DNA from: Marinoscillum pacificum
Lineage (GTDB): Bacteria; Bacteroidota; Bacteroidia; Cytophagales; Cyclobacteriaceae
NCBI RefSeq assembly: GCF_024714495.1
Contig: NZ_JAMZMJ010000002.1
Span: 124,001 to 188,000, forward strand
Reading direction: 5' to 3'
DNA: 64,000 nt
Shown here: one piece after another, positions 46,701 to 57,100 of the stretch
Layout: every line of letters starts with the position of its first letter
How positions within the stretch are numbered: position 1 is the stretch's first letter
Translations under genes and position numbers: made by a program
Notes under the pieces: model-generated
Seen by the model: only the letters and a program-made list of their open reading frames with translations
What the model was told of the DNA's origin: nothing
Databases searched by the model: none

Positions 46701-47864
46701 GGTTCCGACCAGTATAGTTCCATCATTTAACTCGGTTGTTCCCCAAACCCTATTATAAGCCAGTGAAAAATCAGATTCATAATACTGTTCGGTAGACTCC
46801 CTAATTATTTCCCCATCTGGATTGAAAACATTGATCCCACCATTGTGCGTACCGAGCCAAAAGTTACCTTTCTGCTCTTTGTATATCTTGCTAATGGTGT
46901 TGCTGGAGGTTCCAAACTCATCAGGTCTATTGGTGTAGTGGCTGAGTAAATGATAATTATTGGTTTGAATATCCACGGTGAAAAACCCCTGAAACCTGGA
47001 CCCCAACCACATTTGCTTCTGATCGTCGATATAGATGGTTAGATAGTCATCAACAGGCAGCACTTGCTCCAGACCTCTATCTATGATTTTGGTAGAATCA
47101 TCTGCTGCTACCTCCAAACCATAAACACTTACCTCAGTAGTTAACCAGCCCCGGCCATCATCATCGAGCCAAAACTCGAACTGCTGAAGGTTACCTCTAT
47201 TGGCCAGGTCCATGGCACTGAAATAAACTATCTTCTCCGAAACCAAGTCATACCTAATGACTCCTATGGTACCGACCAACGCCCACAAATACTGACCATC
47301 GAGAGTCAAATACAGAATACTAAATTCACTAAAATTGAGACCAGAACTCTTATCTAGCAAATTCAGTTCAGTAACCTGTCCGTCCTTCACCTGCAGGATA
47401 CCAGAATCATATTTACCAAAATATTGGGTACCATCTTCACTTTCCGCAATACTGCTAATGCGTCCATTGATTTGATCAGGAAGATACCTACTCACCACAT
47501 CACTCTGGTAGCTGTACTTCCCGACACCATCATCGGTCATGAGCCAAACATTATTGGAACCATCTAGATATAAACGCTCCACGAAGTTGTTGTGCAACAA
47601 ATGCGTCTTGTCTCTAGCCTTTAAAAATTGTTGAAACCCAAAACTTTGATAACGAAACAGTCCTTCGTTGGTCGCAACCCAAATCTGCCCCAAGGAATCC
47701 TGGATGATATCATTGACTACATTATTACTGAGTCCATGAGATTCATCCAACCGATGAAACTTATATTGTTTGAAAAGCTTGTCTTGAGCAGCACCATGGT
47801 TAAGTATAAATCCTAAGATTAGAATAACTAAATACTTGTCCCATGTACTCATCTGCCTTCTCAA
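43800..47864 (-). CDS. Hybrid two-component system regulator (HTCS) of the PUL
   Basis: The protein has 1354 residues. A periplasmic sensor made of two-component propeller repeats (about 30-700) is followed by a Y_Y_Y domain, one membrane helix (AYVLYLLVLILIIWRL), HisKA (FYTNFSHELKTPLTLI, H846), HATPase_c, a receiver domain (VIVSDLMMPGMDGLEF, D1147) and an AraC-type HTH at the C-terminus (MTVTEVAFSLEFADLKYFRK). Such proteins bind a specific oligosaccharide in the periplasm and activate their PUL. It sits inside the locus it probably controls. Confidence 0.96.
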   Translation of the reverse strand: MRRQMSTWDKYLVILILGFILNHGAAQDKLFKQYKFHRLDESHGLSNNVVNDIIQDSLGQIWVATNEGLFRYQSFGFQQFLKARDKTHLLHNNFVERLYLDGSNNVWLMTDDGVGKYSYQSDVVSRYLPDQINGRISSIAESEDGTQYFGKYDSGILQVKDGQVTELNLLDKSSGLNFSEFSILYLTLDGQYLWALVGTIGVIRYDLVSEKIVYFSAMDLANRGNLQQFEFWLDDDGRGWLTTEVSVYGLEVAADDSTKIIDRGLEQVLPVDDYLTIYIDDQKQMWLGSRFQGFFTVDIQTNNYHLLSHYTNRPDEFGTSSNTISKIYKEQKGNFWLGTHNGGINVFNPDGEIIRESTEQYYESDFSLAYNRVWGTTELNDGTILVGTDGAGVSLFDPASGHIQNNIFPELSDKAILAATLDSKDRLWLGTYAHGVYVYDQSFRLIHHFSISSPNSIMIVNDIRCFYETENGIMYIGTNQGGLYYYDESNQGLVLATAIPNWDIRSITSVGDGIMWLGTYSRGVIKYNWLSDKVLDSHWSKDEVHAKDVVFDMYLDQDTLWVATRHNAVVAFDIHQDKFLELPELDFMAGRTVSAIQKDAQGNLWMTLNTGVVCFSPSRKLVWQFSSEDGFQRGHFNFGSILLSNAGFLVLGGIHGMNTFYPEDLLNNKSNNQIILNQLKVFNQVVNPVNSEIFPDGESIFLTDRIKLSHTDNIFSIQYSYPGFTAHRENDFVYMLQNYDKKWQYGAESNEATYRNVPPGKYIFKVKSVETGVERSLAITVDPPLWKTWQAYVLYLLVLILIIWRLNRFSHSRLALRQKLEFEQELREKESAAMQEKLRFYTNFSHELKTPLTLIQGPVNDLMQTAESPQHIKYLRLIKKNTNVILRFINRMLEFRKIEMNKTTLNVGYHDIKILAQEEAESFGYLAKEKEIKFGFYCQNELEVWIDLEKIQIVMNNLLSNAFKFTPVGKAVNFGVFEENGYIIIEVKDQGVGIANEELKNIFSPFFQASNSYSSGGTGIGLALSKSFVELHGGTIEVESDLNVGTVITVRIPRGKEKYDQMTNVRFIDSAKKEAEILDAGQLDEEEVISLKQKESEKMILVVDDNKDIAAYIESIFESEYNVVKAENGLEAYDLAIKNTPDVIVSDLMMPGMDGLEFCEKIKANIATSHIPLIMVTAKDSKHDKVKGYEVGVDGYITKPFSSEVLFARVSNLLKNRELLEIRYESNDLIDIESTKSTREAEFVLNAEKITLQMLEQSEFSVPQLCKELGMSQSALYRKIKSLTGVSIQVFIRKIRIKRAAQLLLSEDMTVTEVAFSLEFADLKYFRKCFKEQFGKSPSEYRAEQLEKAEDAVD

Positions 47865-47916
47865 TTGCTCTTCTTATAAGTTAATTAATTTTCTCACAAA
47901 ATGACTAACACATAGA

Positions 47917-49872
47917 TTACTCACCAAACACTAACACAGCGCCACCTTCTCCCAGTACATCAACACTGATCGTTCCATCTTTTTTGACCTGCTTCGAGTT
48001 ATTGCCAACAGAGCGATCTTTTTCATCGCTAAGCAACTGCACTTCTTTACCGGCTAGCATTGGCAAGTCTAGTTTGATGGTACGCTTCTCCTTAGTACCA
48101 TTGACCACCGCCACGTACCAGTTGTCACCATTACGTCTGGCTATCGCACAGTAATCTTCTGGCTGTCCACCAATATATACCGTCTCATCCCATACGGTAG
48201 GAACCTTTCTCAAATAGTCGAGCACGAAATCAGGCTGCTCATCCAGGTTATTTGGAGTCAATCCAAAATGCTGCACTGGAGAGAACAATAACACTGCTGT
48301 TGCCAACTCAAAGGCTTCTGTAGTCCTGCGAATCGACCCTCCTTTTTGATCTTTGGAAAGTCTTTTATTTAAAAAAACAGGTCCAAAATCCATAGCGCCA
48401 ACGGCGTTTCTAGTAAACGGCATGATGGTAGCAGTTCTGGCATAATTATCTGTAAAGGATTGCTGAAAAACCAAATTTTCTGAAGCCAACACGGCTTCTG
48501 AACTGACGTAATTTGGAAACATTCTCTGCCAGCCCCTTGGCAATGTACAACCGTGGAAATTTACCGCAATACCATATCGATTAGCCTCCGTGAGGATATC
48601 CTCATAGAGTTTCATTGTCTCCTGTTTATCCCCACCGAAAAAATCCACTTTAATTCCCTTCACACCTATGCTTTGCAACCAGGCCATTTCCTTTTGGCGT
48701 TCAGGTGCGGTGTTCATTATATCCTGTGGTGTTTGTGGTGCATTGTTCCACCAGCCATTGGAGTTGTACCAGAGAATGATACTCACGTTCTTTGCTGCTG
48801 CGTAGTTTACCAACTCTACCATGCGATCACGACCTATGCGCTGATCCCACCAGTTGTCAATCAGCACATATTCGAAATCCAGTGCTGCAGACAGATCTAT
48901 AAATTTCTTCTGGTCTTCGTAATTGATACTACCATCTTGCCATATAATCCAGCTCCACGTAGAACGTCCCATTTGATACGCTTGAGATGGTTCGTACAGC
49001 GGATCGACCAAATCAAAAGCTACCGTAGACTCTATGATTGGCTTGAGTGTCTCTCCAATTGTAATTGTTCTCCACGGAGTTTTGGCAGGCATAGCCATAG
49101 ATGGAAAGTTGTCACCTATATGATTGTTCTCACCCTTCTGAGGAAACTCAATGGTAAATAATCCTTCCTTACTTCCTTCGCTAAGCCTTGAGCCTACATA
49201 GGTACTACGCACACCTGTTTCGGAAATCAACACCCAACCTCGATCTGCTATTTTGAAAAGTGCAGGAAAAACATAGCCAACACCGATTGTAGATGGAGTA
49301 CCTAAATCGGCACTCAACGTATAATCTTCTTCATAAGACGGCTTGGTTGTTTCCCAACCTGTTGCGGGTAAAGCTTGAGGAGATATATAAGTCGTTGCAT
49401 CATCTGGCAAATCAAAGCCTGATACCTCACTCATTATCTTGATGTGTTTGTGCTTTGAAGTAGCAACCTGATAACTATATGCCACATCTCGGTTAGCCAC
49501 TCTCAAATAGATATGAAGAGTATCTTCTTGCTCATTGAGCAGTGTAACATCTAATTCATTGGCTTCATAATCCACATGACTCACCTTGGCATTGGTCATA
49601 TCATAGGATTTACTCACTTTCTTGATCGTGTGATCAAAGAGTGTCAAACCTGAAGTAAAATCTCCTATAGAAGTAGAAAGTCCCAGAGGAGAGTCTTGCA
49701 AGAATTGCTCTCCAGCTAATAAAACTCTATAAGTTGGTGTACCGTCATTGAGGTTAAATACTACCGCCAATTGATCATTAGGACTTTTTACGGAGATAGA
49801 ACTCTGAGCAATGGCAGTCATCAGACCACCAAACAGGAAAATAAAAATGAAAGTATATTTCAATTTGATCAT
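47917..49872 (-). CDS. GH97 glycoside hydrolase, retaining type
   Basis: The protein has 651 residues with a signal peptide (GGLMTAIAQSS). It has the three GH97 regions: N-terminal beta-sandwich, TIM barrel and C-terminal beta domain. The barrel has GIKVDFFGGDKQ, placing an aspartate (D410) at the nucleophile position used by retaining GH97 enzymes, rather than the inverting alpha-glucosidase arrangement. Retaining members are alpha-galactosidases or beta-L-arabinopyranosidases; the latter have been described on arabinogalactan. It lies 3 bp after the GH30 gene. Confidence 0.9.
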   Translation of the reverse strand: MIKLKYTFIFIFLFGGLMTAIAQSSISVKSPNDQLAVVFNLNDGTPTYRVLLAGEQFLQDSPLGLSTSIGDFTSGLTLFDHTIKKVSKSYDMTNAKVSHVDYEANELDVTLLNEQEDTLHIYLRVANRDVAYSYQVATSKHKHIKIMSEVSGFDLPDDATTYISPQALPATGWETTKPSYEEDYTLSADLGTPSTIGVGYVFPALFKIADRGWVLISETGVRSTYVGSRLSEGSKEGLFTIEFPQKGENNHIGDNFPSMAMPAKTPWRTITIGETLKPIIESTVAFDLVDPLYEPSQAYQMGRSTWSWIIWQDGSINYEDQKKFIDLSAALDFEYVLIDNWWDQRIGRDRMVELVNYAAAKNVSIILWYNSNGWWNNAPQTPQDIMNTAPERQKEMAWLQSIGVKGIKVDFFGGDKQETMKLYEDILTEANRYGIAVNFHGCTLPRGWQRMFPNYVSSEAVLASENLVFQQSFTDNYARTATIMPFTRNAVGAMDFGPVFLNKRLSKDQKGGSIRRTTEAFELATAVLLFSPVQHFGLTPNNLDEQPDFVLDYLRKVPTVWDETVYIGGQPEDYCAIARRNGDNWYVAVVNGTKEKRTIKLDLPMLAGKEVQLLSDEKDRSVGNNSKQVKKDGTISVDVLGEGGAVLVFGE

Positions 49873-49875
49873 TAT

Positions 49876-51393
49876 TTATTCAAATATAAATGTAGTAACC
49901 GAACGTGCAGATATGGAAAGTTGCTCATCATTTTCAAGCGTTTGTAAAGCTAAATCCTCGGTATCTGAAGTCACATAAACTTCTCTCAAGTTCTTACCTG
50001 GAATTGTAAAGTCAACTTCTTGGGCTTGGGGTGTAGTGTTAATGACCACCACAACTGACTTATTGCCATCAGGTGACTTATAAGCTGAAACAAGCAATGG
50101 ACTATTTTTGGTCTGCACATCCATTCGAACATAACCTGGACGAACAAACCTGCTATAATTCCCTAAAGTCCAGAGCATCTTACTTTCGGAATATGTTCCG
50201 TCGTTTTGGTTTTTATCTATGTAAATAAGACCATCCTTATAGTCATAAGGAGATATCGCTAACCACCAATGCCAGGCAGCCGCATTGGCCACAGTGAGAT
50301 CTGCATGAATCACCTTAGCCATATACAGAGCAGGAGTCATTCCCAGGTCTCGACCATTACCGTCAATTTCGCCATCATTACCTCCTAAGATGCAATATTC
50401 GGACATCCAAAAATCAACTCCTGTACTGGCTTGCGAAAGTTGCTCTCGAACTGACCAAAGCTTGTCCTTTGGCGAAGTAGTGAAGTAGCTATGACCAGAA
50501 ACAGCTTTACTAATGTGGGAAAGGTTACCCAGATAATTCTCTGAGTTTGAATCAAAAAAGGCTCCTAGCTGTGATGCGCGTCCCGGTTTATCGGCTTGCT
50601 CGTAGAGGAAGTTGAGTTGTGCTGCCTCTGCTATATCTATCTTGATCGTGAGATCTTTAGTTTGTAATTGCTGATTGAGTACTCGGGCGATACCTGCTAT
50701 TTCGTGATTCCAAAACGGAGTGCCTTCTTGTCCTCCATCTGCCCAATCCCATTGTGGTTCGTTGACCGGACTGATATAGTCAACTTCCAGTCCCATTTGA
50801 GACATTCCCTCCACTGATTTCACCAGATAGTCCGCAAAATCATCATACCTGGATTCCTCTAAATTAGATGTGGATCCGCTATCGCTGTAAGCCTTCCTAT
50901 TTCTGGTCATACTTACATGTGGGCTGTTACAAAACAATAACAACTTTTCTACATTTCGCTCTTTGGCAGCTTTTGCAAACCACACCTGGCCAGACATAGC
51001 TGACCAATCATAGCTACCATCAGCCTGAAGGAAAGACTGTCCTCTACGCCATGCATCACCAATACCACTACCGACTCCCTGATCAGCACTACCGGCTCCT
51101 AAATTGTACCGCCAGATAGATAAGCCAATTCCTTTTGGGTTGCCCTTACCATCCATCTCTTGACTAAAGAGCAAATCCGCCATGGCGTTTTTCTTAGGTA
51201 TTGGCCAGTTGCCGACAAACTGACAAGACCAGGCATCTGATGCTCCAAAGTGCTCAATGGTCTGATAGGTCTTCTGTTCGTTGACTACATAAGTATAGAC
51301 AGGGTTAGCGCTACTCGAACTGGTGTCTACCGTTGTTCCTGCACAGGAGAAACAGACATAGCAGATGACGATGATTTTTGATATTGTTCTCAA
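49876..51393 (-). CDS. GH30 family lipoprotein, possible endo-beta-1,6-galactanase
   Basis: The protein has 505 residues with a lipobox-like CFSCAGT. The TIM barrel has the acid/base in YISPVNEPQWDW (E212) and the nucleophile in FWMSEYCILGG (E332). A C-terminal beta domain (about 420-505) is typical of GH30. The sequence resembles the subfamily acting on beta-1,6-galactan more than xylanases, but this is judged by eye. As a surface lipoprotein it could make the first cut for SusCD import. Confidence 0.85.
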   Translation of the reverse strand: MRTISKIIVICYVCFSCAGTTVDTSSSSANPVYTYVVNEQKTYQTIEHFGASDAWSCQFVGNWPIPKKNAMADLLFSQEMDGKGNPKGIGLSIWRYNLGAGSADQGVGSGIGDAWRRGQSFLQADGSYDWSAMSGQVWFAKAAKERNVEKLLLFCNSPHVSMTRNRKAYSDSGSTSNLEESRYDDFADYLVKSVEGMSQMGLEVDYISPVNEPQWDWADGGQEGTPFWNHEIAGIARVLNQQLQTKDLTIKIDIAEAAQLNFLYEQADKPGRASQLGAFFDSNSENYLGNLSHISKAVSGHSYFTTSPKDKLWSVREQLSQASTGVDFWMSEYCILGGNDGEIDGNGRDLGMTPALYMAKVIHADLTVANAAAWHWWLAISPYDYKDGLIYIDKNQNDGTYSESKMLWTLGNYSRFVRPGYVRMDVQTKNSPLLVSAYKSPDGNKSVVVVINTTPQAQEVDFTIPGKNLREVYVTSDTEDLALQTLENDEQLSISARSVTTFIFE

Positions 51394-51533
51394 AATCCTT
51401 GAATTAACAACTCTACCTGCCGCATTCTACTGAGGACAGTTGAGCTTATTGTGGAAATAATTAATCAGAAGGCATACAAAGACCAATGACCCAAAAATCT
51501 TTCTGGGTCATGGTCTGGTATATTTTTCAGTAA

Positions 51534-52205
51534 TTAAATGTCTAGTTTTTGCACCTCGGTATAGGAAAACTCCCCAGACATATTGGACCTTACCCCTACT
51601 CTCACAAACAAGTACTCTTCGTCCTTCAGGTGTTCAGGAATAGTTGCTTGAATGGTATTTTGGCCACCTAATGTAATATTGGAAATATCAGCTCCAGCTA
51701 TGTGTTCGTTTTTATTCTGATCAGTCAACACCGCGTAACCGAGATAAAGGTTGACCTCCTGTATAGCAGCAGCGTCTACCACCTGATCAATAGTGAAAGT
51801 AACACTCACTGTGTTGTTCCCAACCTGATATGTTTCATCATGCAAACTAAAGTATGGTGTAACAGGCACGTCAAACTCTGTATGTCCATTTACATTGACA
51901 ATAATTGTATCGCTAAGTTCTGCTAGCCACGGAGCACCTGCCTTACGCACCAGCTTATACTCTCCATCAAATAAAGAGACTGAGTATGTGCCGTCCTGAG
52001 CAATGAAAATCGGTATGTTCTTGGATAGCTCATATCCATCTTGCCACAGTTCCAACTGCGGGCCATTGGTCCTTACTCCTACCGCCTGACCATCATAAAC
52101 CACCTGACCATAAAGTATAGCCTGAGGTTCTTCATAATTATCATATTCGCAAGCTCCAAACACGAGAGCTGTACCAAGCAATATATATATGATGTAATTT
52201 TTCAT
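51534..52205 (-). CDS. DUF3823 PUL-associated lipoprotein
   Basis: The protein has 223 residues from the ATG at 52205, chosen because it begins a lipoprotein signal (LVFGACEYDNYE). The upstream ATG at 52244 would put 13 residues before it. Two immunoglobulin-like halves match DUF3823, a family almost always found after susD. It probably is a surface glycan-binding or scaffold protein of the SusCD complex. Confidence 0.85.
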   Translation of the reverse strand: MKNYIIYILLGTALVFGACEYDNYEEPQAILYGQVVYDGQAVGVRTNGPQLELWQDGYELSKNIPIFIAQDGTYSVSLFDGEYKLVRKAGAPWLAELSDTIIVNVNGHTEFDVPVTPYFSLHDETYQVGNNTVSVTFTIDQVVDAAAIQEVNLYLGYAVLTDQNKNEHIAGADISNITLGGQNTIQATIPEHLKDEEYLFVRVGVRSNMSGEFSYTEVQKLDI

Positions 52206-52265
52206 TTTAGTACTTTTTATGTTTTTCAAACAGGTTGAGACCATGTAGTCTCAACCCTTAATGAA

Positions 52266-54101
52266 TTAATGGAATGGGTTTCTAACCAGTTTAGGATTAT
52301 TATTGAGCACGTTTGGATCAATTGACGAATAGTAGTTCGCCATTCTAAAGAACCTAGGCTGTCTAAATCTGGTTGGTCGTACCTTGTTGAAGATATATTT
52401 ACCATCATCCTCGTGACCTTCTCTCACCACTCTGTATGGATAAAGGCCGTAAACCAAAGCATCTTCATTGGTATCACTACCATTCCAAACTTCATGCGCT
52501 ATTCTCCATCTTTTTAGGTCAAAATATCGGTGATCTTCAAAGGCTAGCTCCACCCTTCTTTCCTTTCGGATAATTTCAGTAGTCAGAGCACTAAGGCTGT
52601 TGGCTGGGAAGCCTGCTCGCTCTCTCAATGTATTAATGTAACCTACAGCTTCACCACGCCCCAGTTCGAATGCCGCTTCTGCAGCATTAAGATAAATCTC
52701 ACCAAGTCTGAACCATGGCCACCAGTTCTCTGCAGCAACACCTCTGGTGCTGGCACCTGGTGCCTCACTGACAAATTTTCTCATATAAAATCCGGTATTA
52801 CTTACATCACGCGCATTATCCTGAGGTCCATCAAAACCAGTCCACAGCTGACCATCATCATAGTTATCACCCAGATTTGGAGCATTTCTAAACTCATAGG
52901 TATCTCCATTCCATACAGCAATACCGGCCTGAATACTCACAGGAGCACTCTTGAAGGTAGTACCCGGATACACAATGGTACCATAAAGTCGTGCATCCTT
53001 ATTAGCAAAAATGTCTTCTATATTGTCATATGCTATGTAGTCGCCACCAGCTGTCTGATATCTGAGTGTTCCTTCTGAACCATCCAGATAATCATAGCTT
53101 TCCACCAATCCTAGTGACGGTGATAGATTTGAAGATGACTCATTATCCTCTGTTAGGCTTCTTGGAATATTGTCATAGGTAAACCAGTGAATTTTCAAAC
53201 TCAAGGTATAATCCTTAGCGAAGATGATCTCACTATTCCCCTTTTGCATAAATAGCTCATAGAAGTTAGCGCCTTTATCAGGATTTTCATTGTAGATCTC
53301 ATAACCACCGCTATTGATGATTTCTTCACTTGCAGCCAGAGATTTAGCAAAGTATTCATTGGCCAAACCGGAAGGTATACCAACTTCACCACCATCTGTG
53401 GAAATTGGGCTCCCCATCTCTGCATTGTACTTAGCAATAGATCCTGCGTACAACATCGCACGGCTTTCCAGTGCTAATGCCACAAACTTATTGGCTCTTG
53501 TCTGACTGCTACTATTGGCATCCAGCAAACCTTTGATCGCTTCCATCTCATTGTAAATGAAATCATACACCTCTTGCTCTGTTGCTCTTGGGATCTGTAG
53601 AGAGGAAGGATCTCCACTAAAATCATAGATCAGTTGCTCTGTAATAATCGGCACTCCGCCCATACGCTTCACCAACTCAAAGTAGATAAAAGCTCTAATG
53701 AATCTAAGTTCAGACTTAAACAGGTCCTTTTCTTCATCAGATAGTTCTACACTATACTGATCTATATTTTCGATAGCCAGATTAATCTCACGAATGTAAG
53801 TGTAGTCCCAATAACGCCCATAATCATCACCAAACTGAAAGTCATTTCTCCAGTTTTGATCCTGGTGACCAGACCACATGGCATCATCCAACTCTGCCAT
53901 ACCTCCGGTATTGAACACTCCATGAAGTGTAGGAATTCTATTGTAATAATTAGCTAGCAAAGACTTGATCAGCTGAGGATCATTCCAGAGTTGCTCGTCG
54001 GTAATGATATTCTGCGGTTGTCTTTCTAACCACTCCTCATTCTCACATGCCATCAAAAACAGGCAGCAGATGAAAGTTAGTTTGATATATAAATTTTTCA
54101 T
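52266..54101 (-). CDS. SusD/RagB family nutrient-binding outer membrane lipoprotein
   Basis: The protein has 611 residues from the ATG at 54101; an upstream TTG start was rejected because it would precede the signal and overlap susC. The lipobox is FLMACENEEW. The TPR-like SusD fold is shown by IKSLLANYYNRIPTLHG, SELRFIRAFIYFELVKRMGG and the C-terminal LAFEDHRYFDLKRWRIAHE. It binds oligosaccharide over the SusC barrel. It starts 13 bp after susC. Confidence 0.95.
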   Translation of the reverse strand: MKNLYIKLTFICCLFLMACENEEWLERQPQNIITDEQLWNDPQLIKSLLANYYNRIPTLHGVFNTGGMAELDDAMWSGHQDQNWRNDFQFGDDYGRYWDYTYIREINLAIENIDQYSVELSDEEKDLFKSELRFIRAFIYFELVKRMGGVPIITEQLIYDFSGDPSSLQIPRATEQEVYDFIYNEMEAIKGLLDANSSSQTRANKFVALALESRAMLYAGSIAKYNAEMGSPISTDGGEVGIPSGLANEYFAKSLAASEEIINSGGYEIYNENPDKGANFYELFMQKGNSEIIFAKDYTLSLKIHWFTYDNIPRSLTEDNESSSNLSPSLGLVESYDYLDGSEGTLRYQTAGGDYIAYDNIEDIFANKDARLYGTIVYPGTTFKSAPVSIQAGIAVWNGDTYEFRNAPNLGDNYDDGQLWTGFDGPQDNARDVSNTGFYMRKFVSEAPGASTRGVAAENWWPWFRLGEIYLNAAEAAFELGRGEAVGYINTLRERAGFPANSLSALTTEIIRKERRVELAFEDHRYFDLKRWRIAHEVWNGSDTNEDALVYGLYPYRVVREGHEDDGKYIFNKVRPTRFRQPRFFRMANYYSSIDPNVLNNNPKLVRNPFH

Positions 54102-54114
54102 GTTGTCGCTTGGT

Positions 54115-57100
54115 TTAAAGTGTGATATTGAATCCAACAACTATTGTTCTCTGCGTAGGGTATACCACCGCAGCGCGGGCTTCAATCTCAGGGTCTATCT
54201 GGAATTTTCTCACATTATCAATTGAGATCAGGTTAGACACGTTACTATACACCCTTACTTTTTGCATCTTGATTTTGGAAGTGATCTGACTTGGAATGGT
54301 GTACCCCAATTCCAGATTTCGCACTCTTAAGTACTTCACGTTGGTCAACCAGAAGTCACTATTTCTCCAGTTGGGTCCTGTGTTACCATTTCTGATAGCT
54401 GGGTAATAACCAGACACCCACTCACTATCTGGATCATAAGGATCAGCCTGGTACCATCTGTCTTCCAAAAGGTATGCAGGCGAGTTACCACCTGCGTGGA
54501 AGGCATTTCTCAACTCATAGTCTTGAAACCATGACTGCATAGCTCCACCAACCAAATCTATATTCAAGTCAATCCCTTTCCAGCTCGCTCCAAGGTTTCC
54601 ACCAAATGAGATCATCGGTGACCATCCTGTAGGGTATCCAATAGGACGCTCATCCATCCAGTTGATAATTCCATCTTCGTTTACATCTTTGTAAATAAGG
54701 TCTCCTGGAAGTAGCGTACGGTTATTCTGACCATCTATATCTACTGCATGGTTACGGATATCCTCCTCTGATTCGAACCTACCAACTACCTGGTAGCCCC
54801 ACCAGACTCCACCCCATCTGTCTTCAGATGAGTAGCGATATTCATCCCATGAGTTTCCAAACCGAGGTTTGTAAGACTCTATATTTCTGTATCGAGAATA
54901 AGTAAAGTTTACCCCTGCGTGGTAATCTACTTCTCCCGCAGAGCTGGTATAAGAAAGACTTCCTTCTATACCATTGTATCCATTCTTGTTCAGGTTTTCA
55001 TTTGGCAAACTATACCCCACTTCACTCGGCAGCAACACATCGTATCTAGCTGCAGGCACCCCTGTTCTTCTGATTCTGAAAATGTCAGTAGTGAATTTCA
55101 GCTTATCCTCGAAGAAGTTAATATCTACACCAATATTGGAAGTGGTGTTTTTTACCCAGCTAAGGTTAGTAACTGGCAATCCTCTAGGTCTGACACCAGT
55201 AGTGAATGTTCCATCTAGAACGGCATTTCCATCGTTCCAGGTATAGCCACCCAGATAACCAAATAGGCCAACACCTTGCTCCAGACCAGTCTGTCCCAAC
55301 GATGATCTAAGTTTTAAATTGCTTATGATGTTTCTTGCACCTTCGAAGAATGACTCATTGGACACTCTCCATGCTAGGGACACACCCGGGAAGAAACCCC
55401 AACGGTGACCTGGAGGATACAAATAGGAAGCATCATATCTACCCAGCACTTCTAGCAAATACTTATCGTCATAGTTATAATTTACTCTACCAATGAATCC
55501 TGCTCGAGCCTCATAATTCCAGCTGTCGTTAAAGGAGTTCATCTTATCAAATTCGACTAAAGGCAGGTAGTTATTAGATGGGTTGGATCCATATGCAAGG
55601 TATTCCTTGTTGTAGTCAGATCGCTCATACCCCCCCATTACTGAGAACATGTGCTTGCCTATTTCCTTTTCATAATCCAACTGGAATTGAGCATACCTAG
55701 CTGTTACTTCACGCTCTGTCTGGTATCTCCACCCTCCATCTACACCACCAGTGCGGTTATAAGTATCTTCTACTTCATTGTAGCTGTAGACATCATAGGT
55801 ATATTGGAATCCATCAAACTTATTAATGCTGTAGTTGTAAGAAACCGTCCCTTTAGCTCTTAGGCCAAAATCAAAGTCGTAATTAGCATACAGGTTGATG
55901 TTTGCATTCTTGTTAAGGTTGTCTTTATATCCTGCTACATCTCGTGAAAACAAAGCGGGGTTTCTGGAGTAATCACGCGTATGGTTGATATAATCAGGAT
56001 TGTCGTTAGCATAAGGACCATCAGTCGGTAGGTTGCTAAACATCCCCAGGATGGATGAGAAATAACCATCTCCTCCAGGCAGTCCTACATCTTCAGTCTT
56101 TTCATTTCTGGCACTGATCTGAGAGCCAATTTTTAGCCTGTCAGAAACCATGGTTTCCAAATTGGCTTGTATGTTGATTCGGTTATAATTAAAATCTTCC
56201 ATCAATGCCTCCTGACCAGTCTTGGCAACAGACAAGTAGTAGTTGGTCTTATCAGTACCTCCGGTCACATTTGCATTGAGGTGATACTGAGGAATATTAC
56301 TTCTCATAGTGAGGTCATAGTAATCATAGCTTTGGTACCCCGGTTCGGTACCTGCCTGCCACTTAGACAATTCCTCTGGTGTCAATACACTACTTGGATC
56401 CTGCCCCTGGTTTTGAGCGGCTTCCACGCGTCCTCTCCAGTACAAACCTGCATCAGCCAGTTCTGGAAAACGAGTGAGGTTTTGCCAACCATAGTATCCA
56501 TTTATATTGACACGTGTAGACTCTCCTTTTTTCCCTTTTTTGGTAGTCACCAATACCACGCCATTAGAGGCTCTCATACCGTAGATTGCTGCTGAGGCAT
56601 CCTTGAGTATGGTAATGCTCTCGATATCTTCCATATTCAATGAGTTGAAGATATCGGCACCTGACACATTCGAAGACTGCACCCAGTCATTGCCTGTATC
56701 GCCTCCATATGGAACTCCATCTATTACATAGAGTGGGCTACCCATGTTACGAACTTCGATAGCTGCTCCTCTGCCCGGGCGGGCATCCTTGGCTCTGACT
56801 GTAACACCCTGTACGCGTCCTGCCAAAGCTCCTGCTGTAGTTGTAGAAGTAGACCTGACCAGGTCCTCAGATTTCACATTACTGACAGCTCCTGTTAGGT
56901 TCTCTTTCTTTTGTGTACCGTATCCTACTACAATCACTTCTTCCAGATTTTCCATATCTGCTTTCATGCTTACCGTCAGATCGCTTTGACCTGTTACAGT
57001 AACATCTTGTGTCATGTATCCCACAAAAGAAACCGTAAGTACAGCTCCTTCCATCACTCTCAGTTGGAACTTACCATCAATATCTGTAACGGTACCATTT

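Noticed and set aside
48553-49161. 202-codon open frame opposite the GH97 gene
   Set aside because: GH97 is conserved across its length on the other strand; the frame is rich in Cys, His and Ile without domain features.
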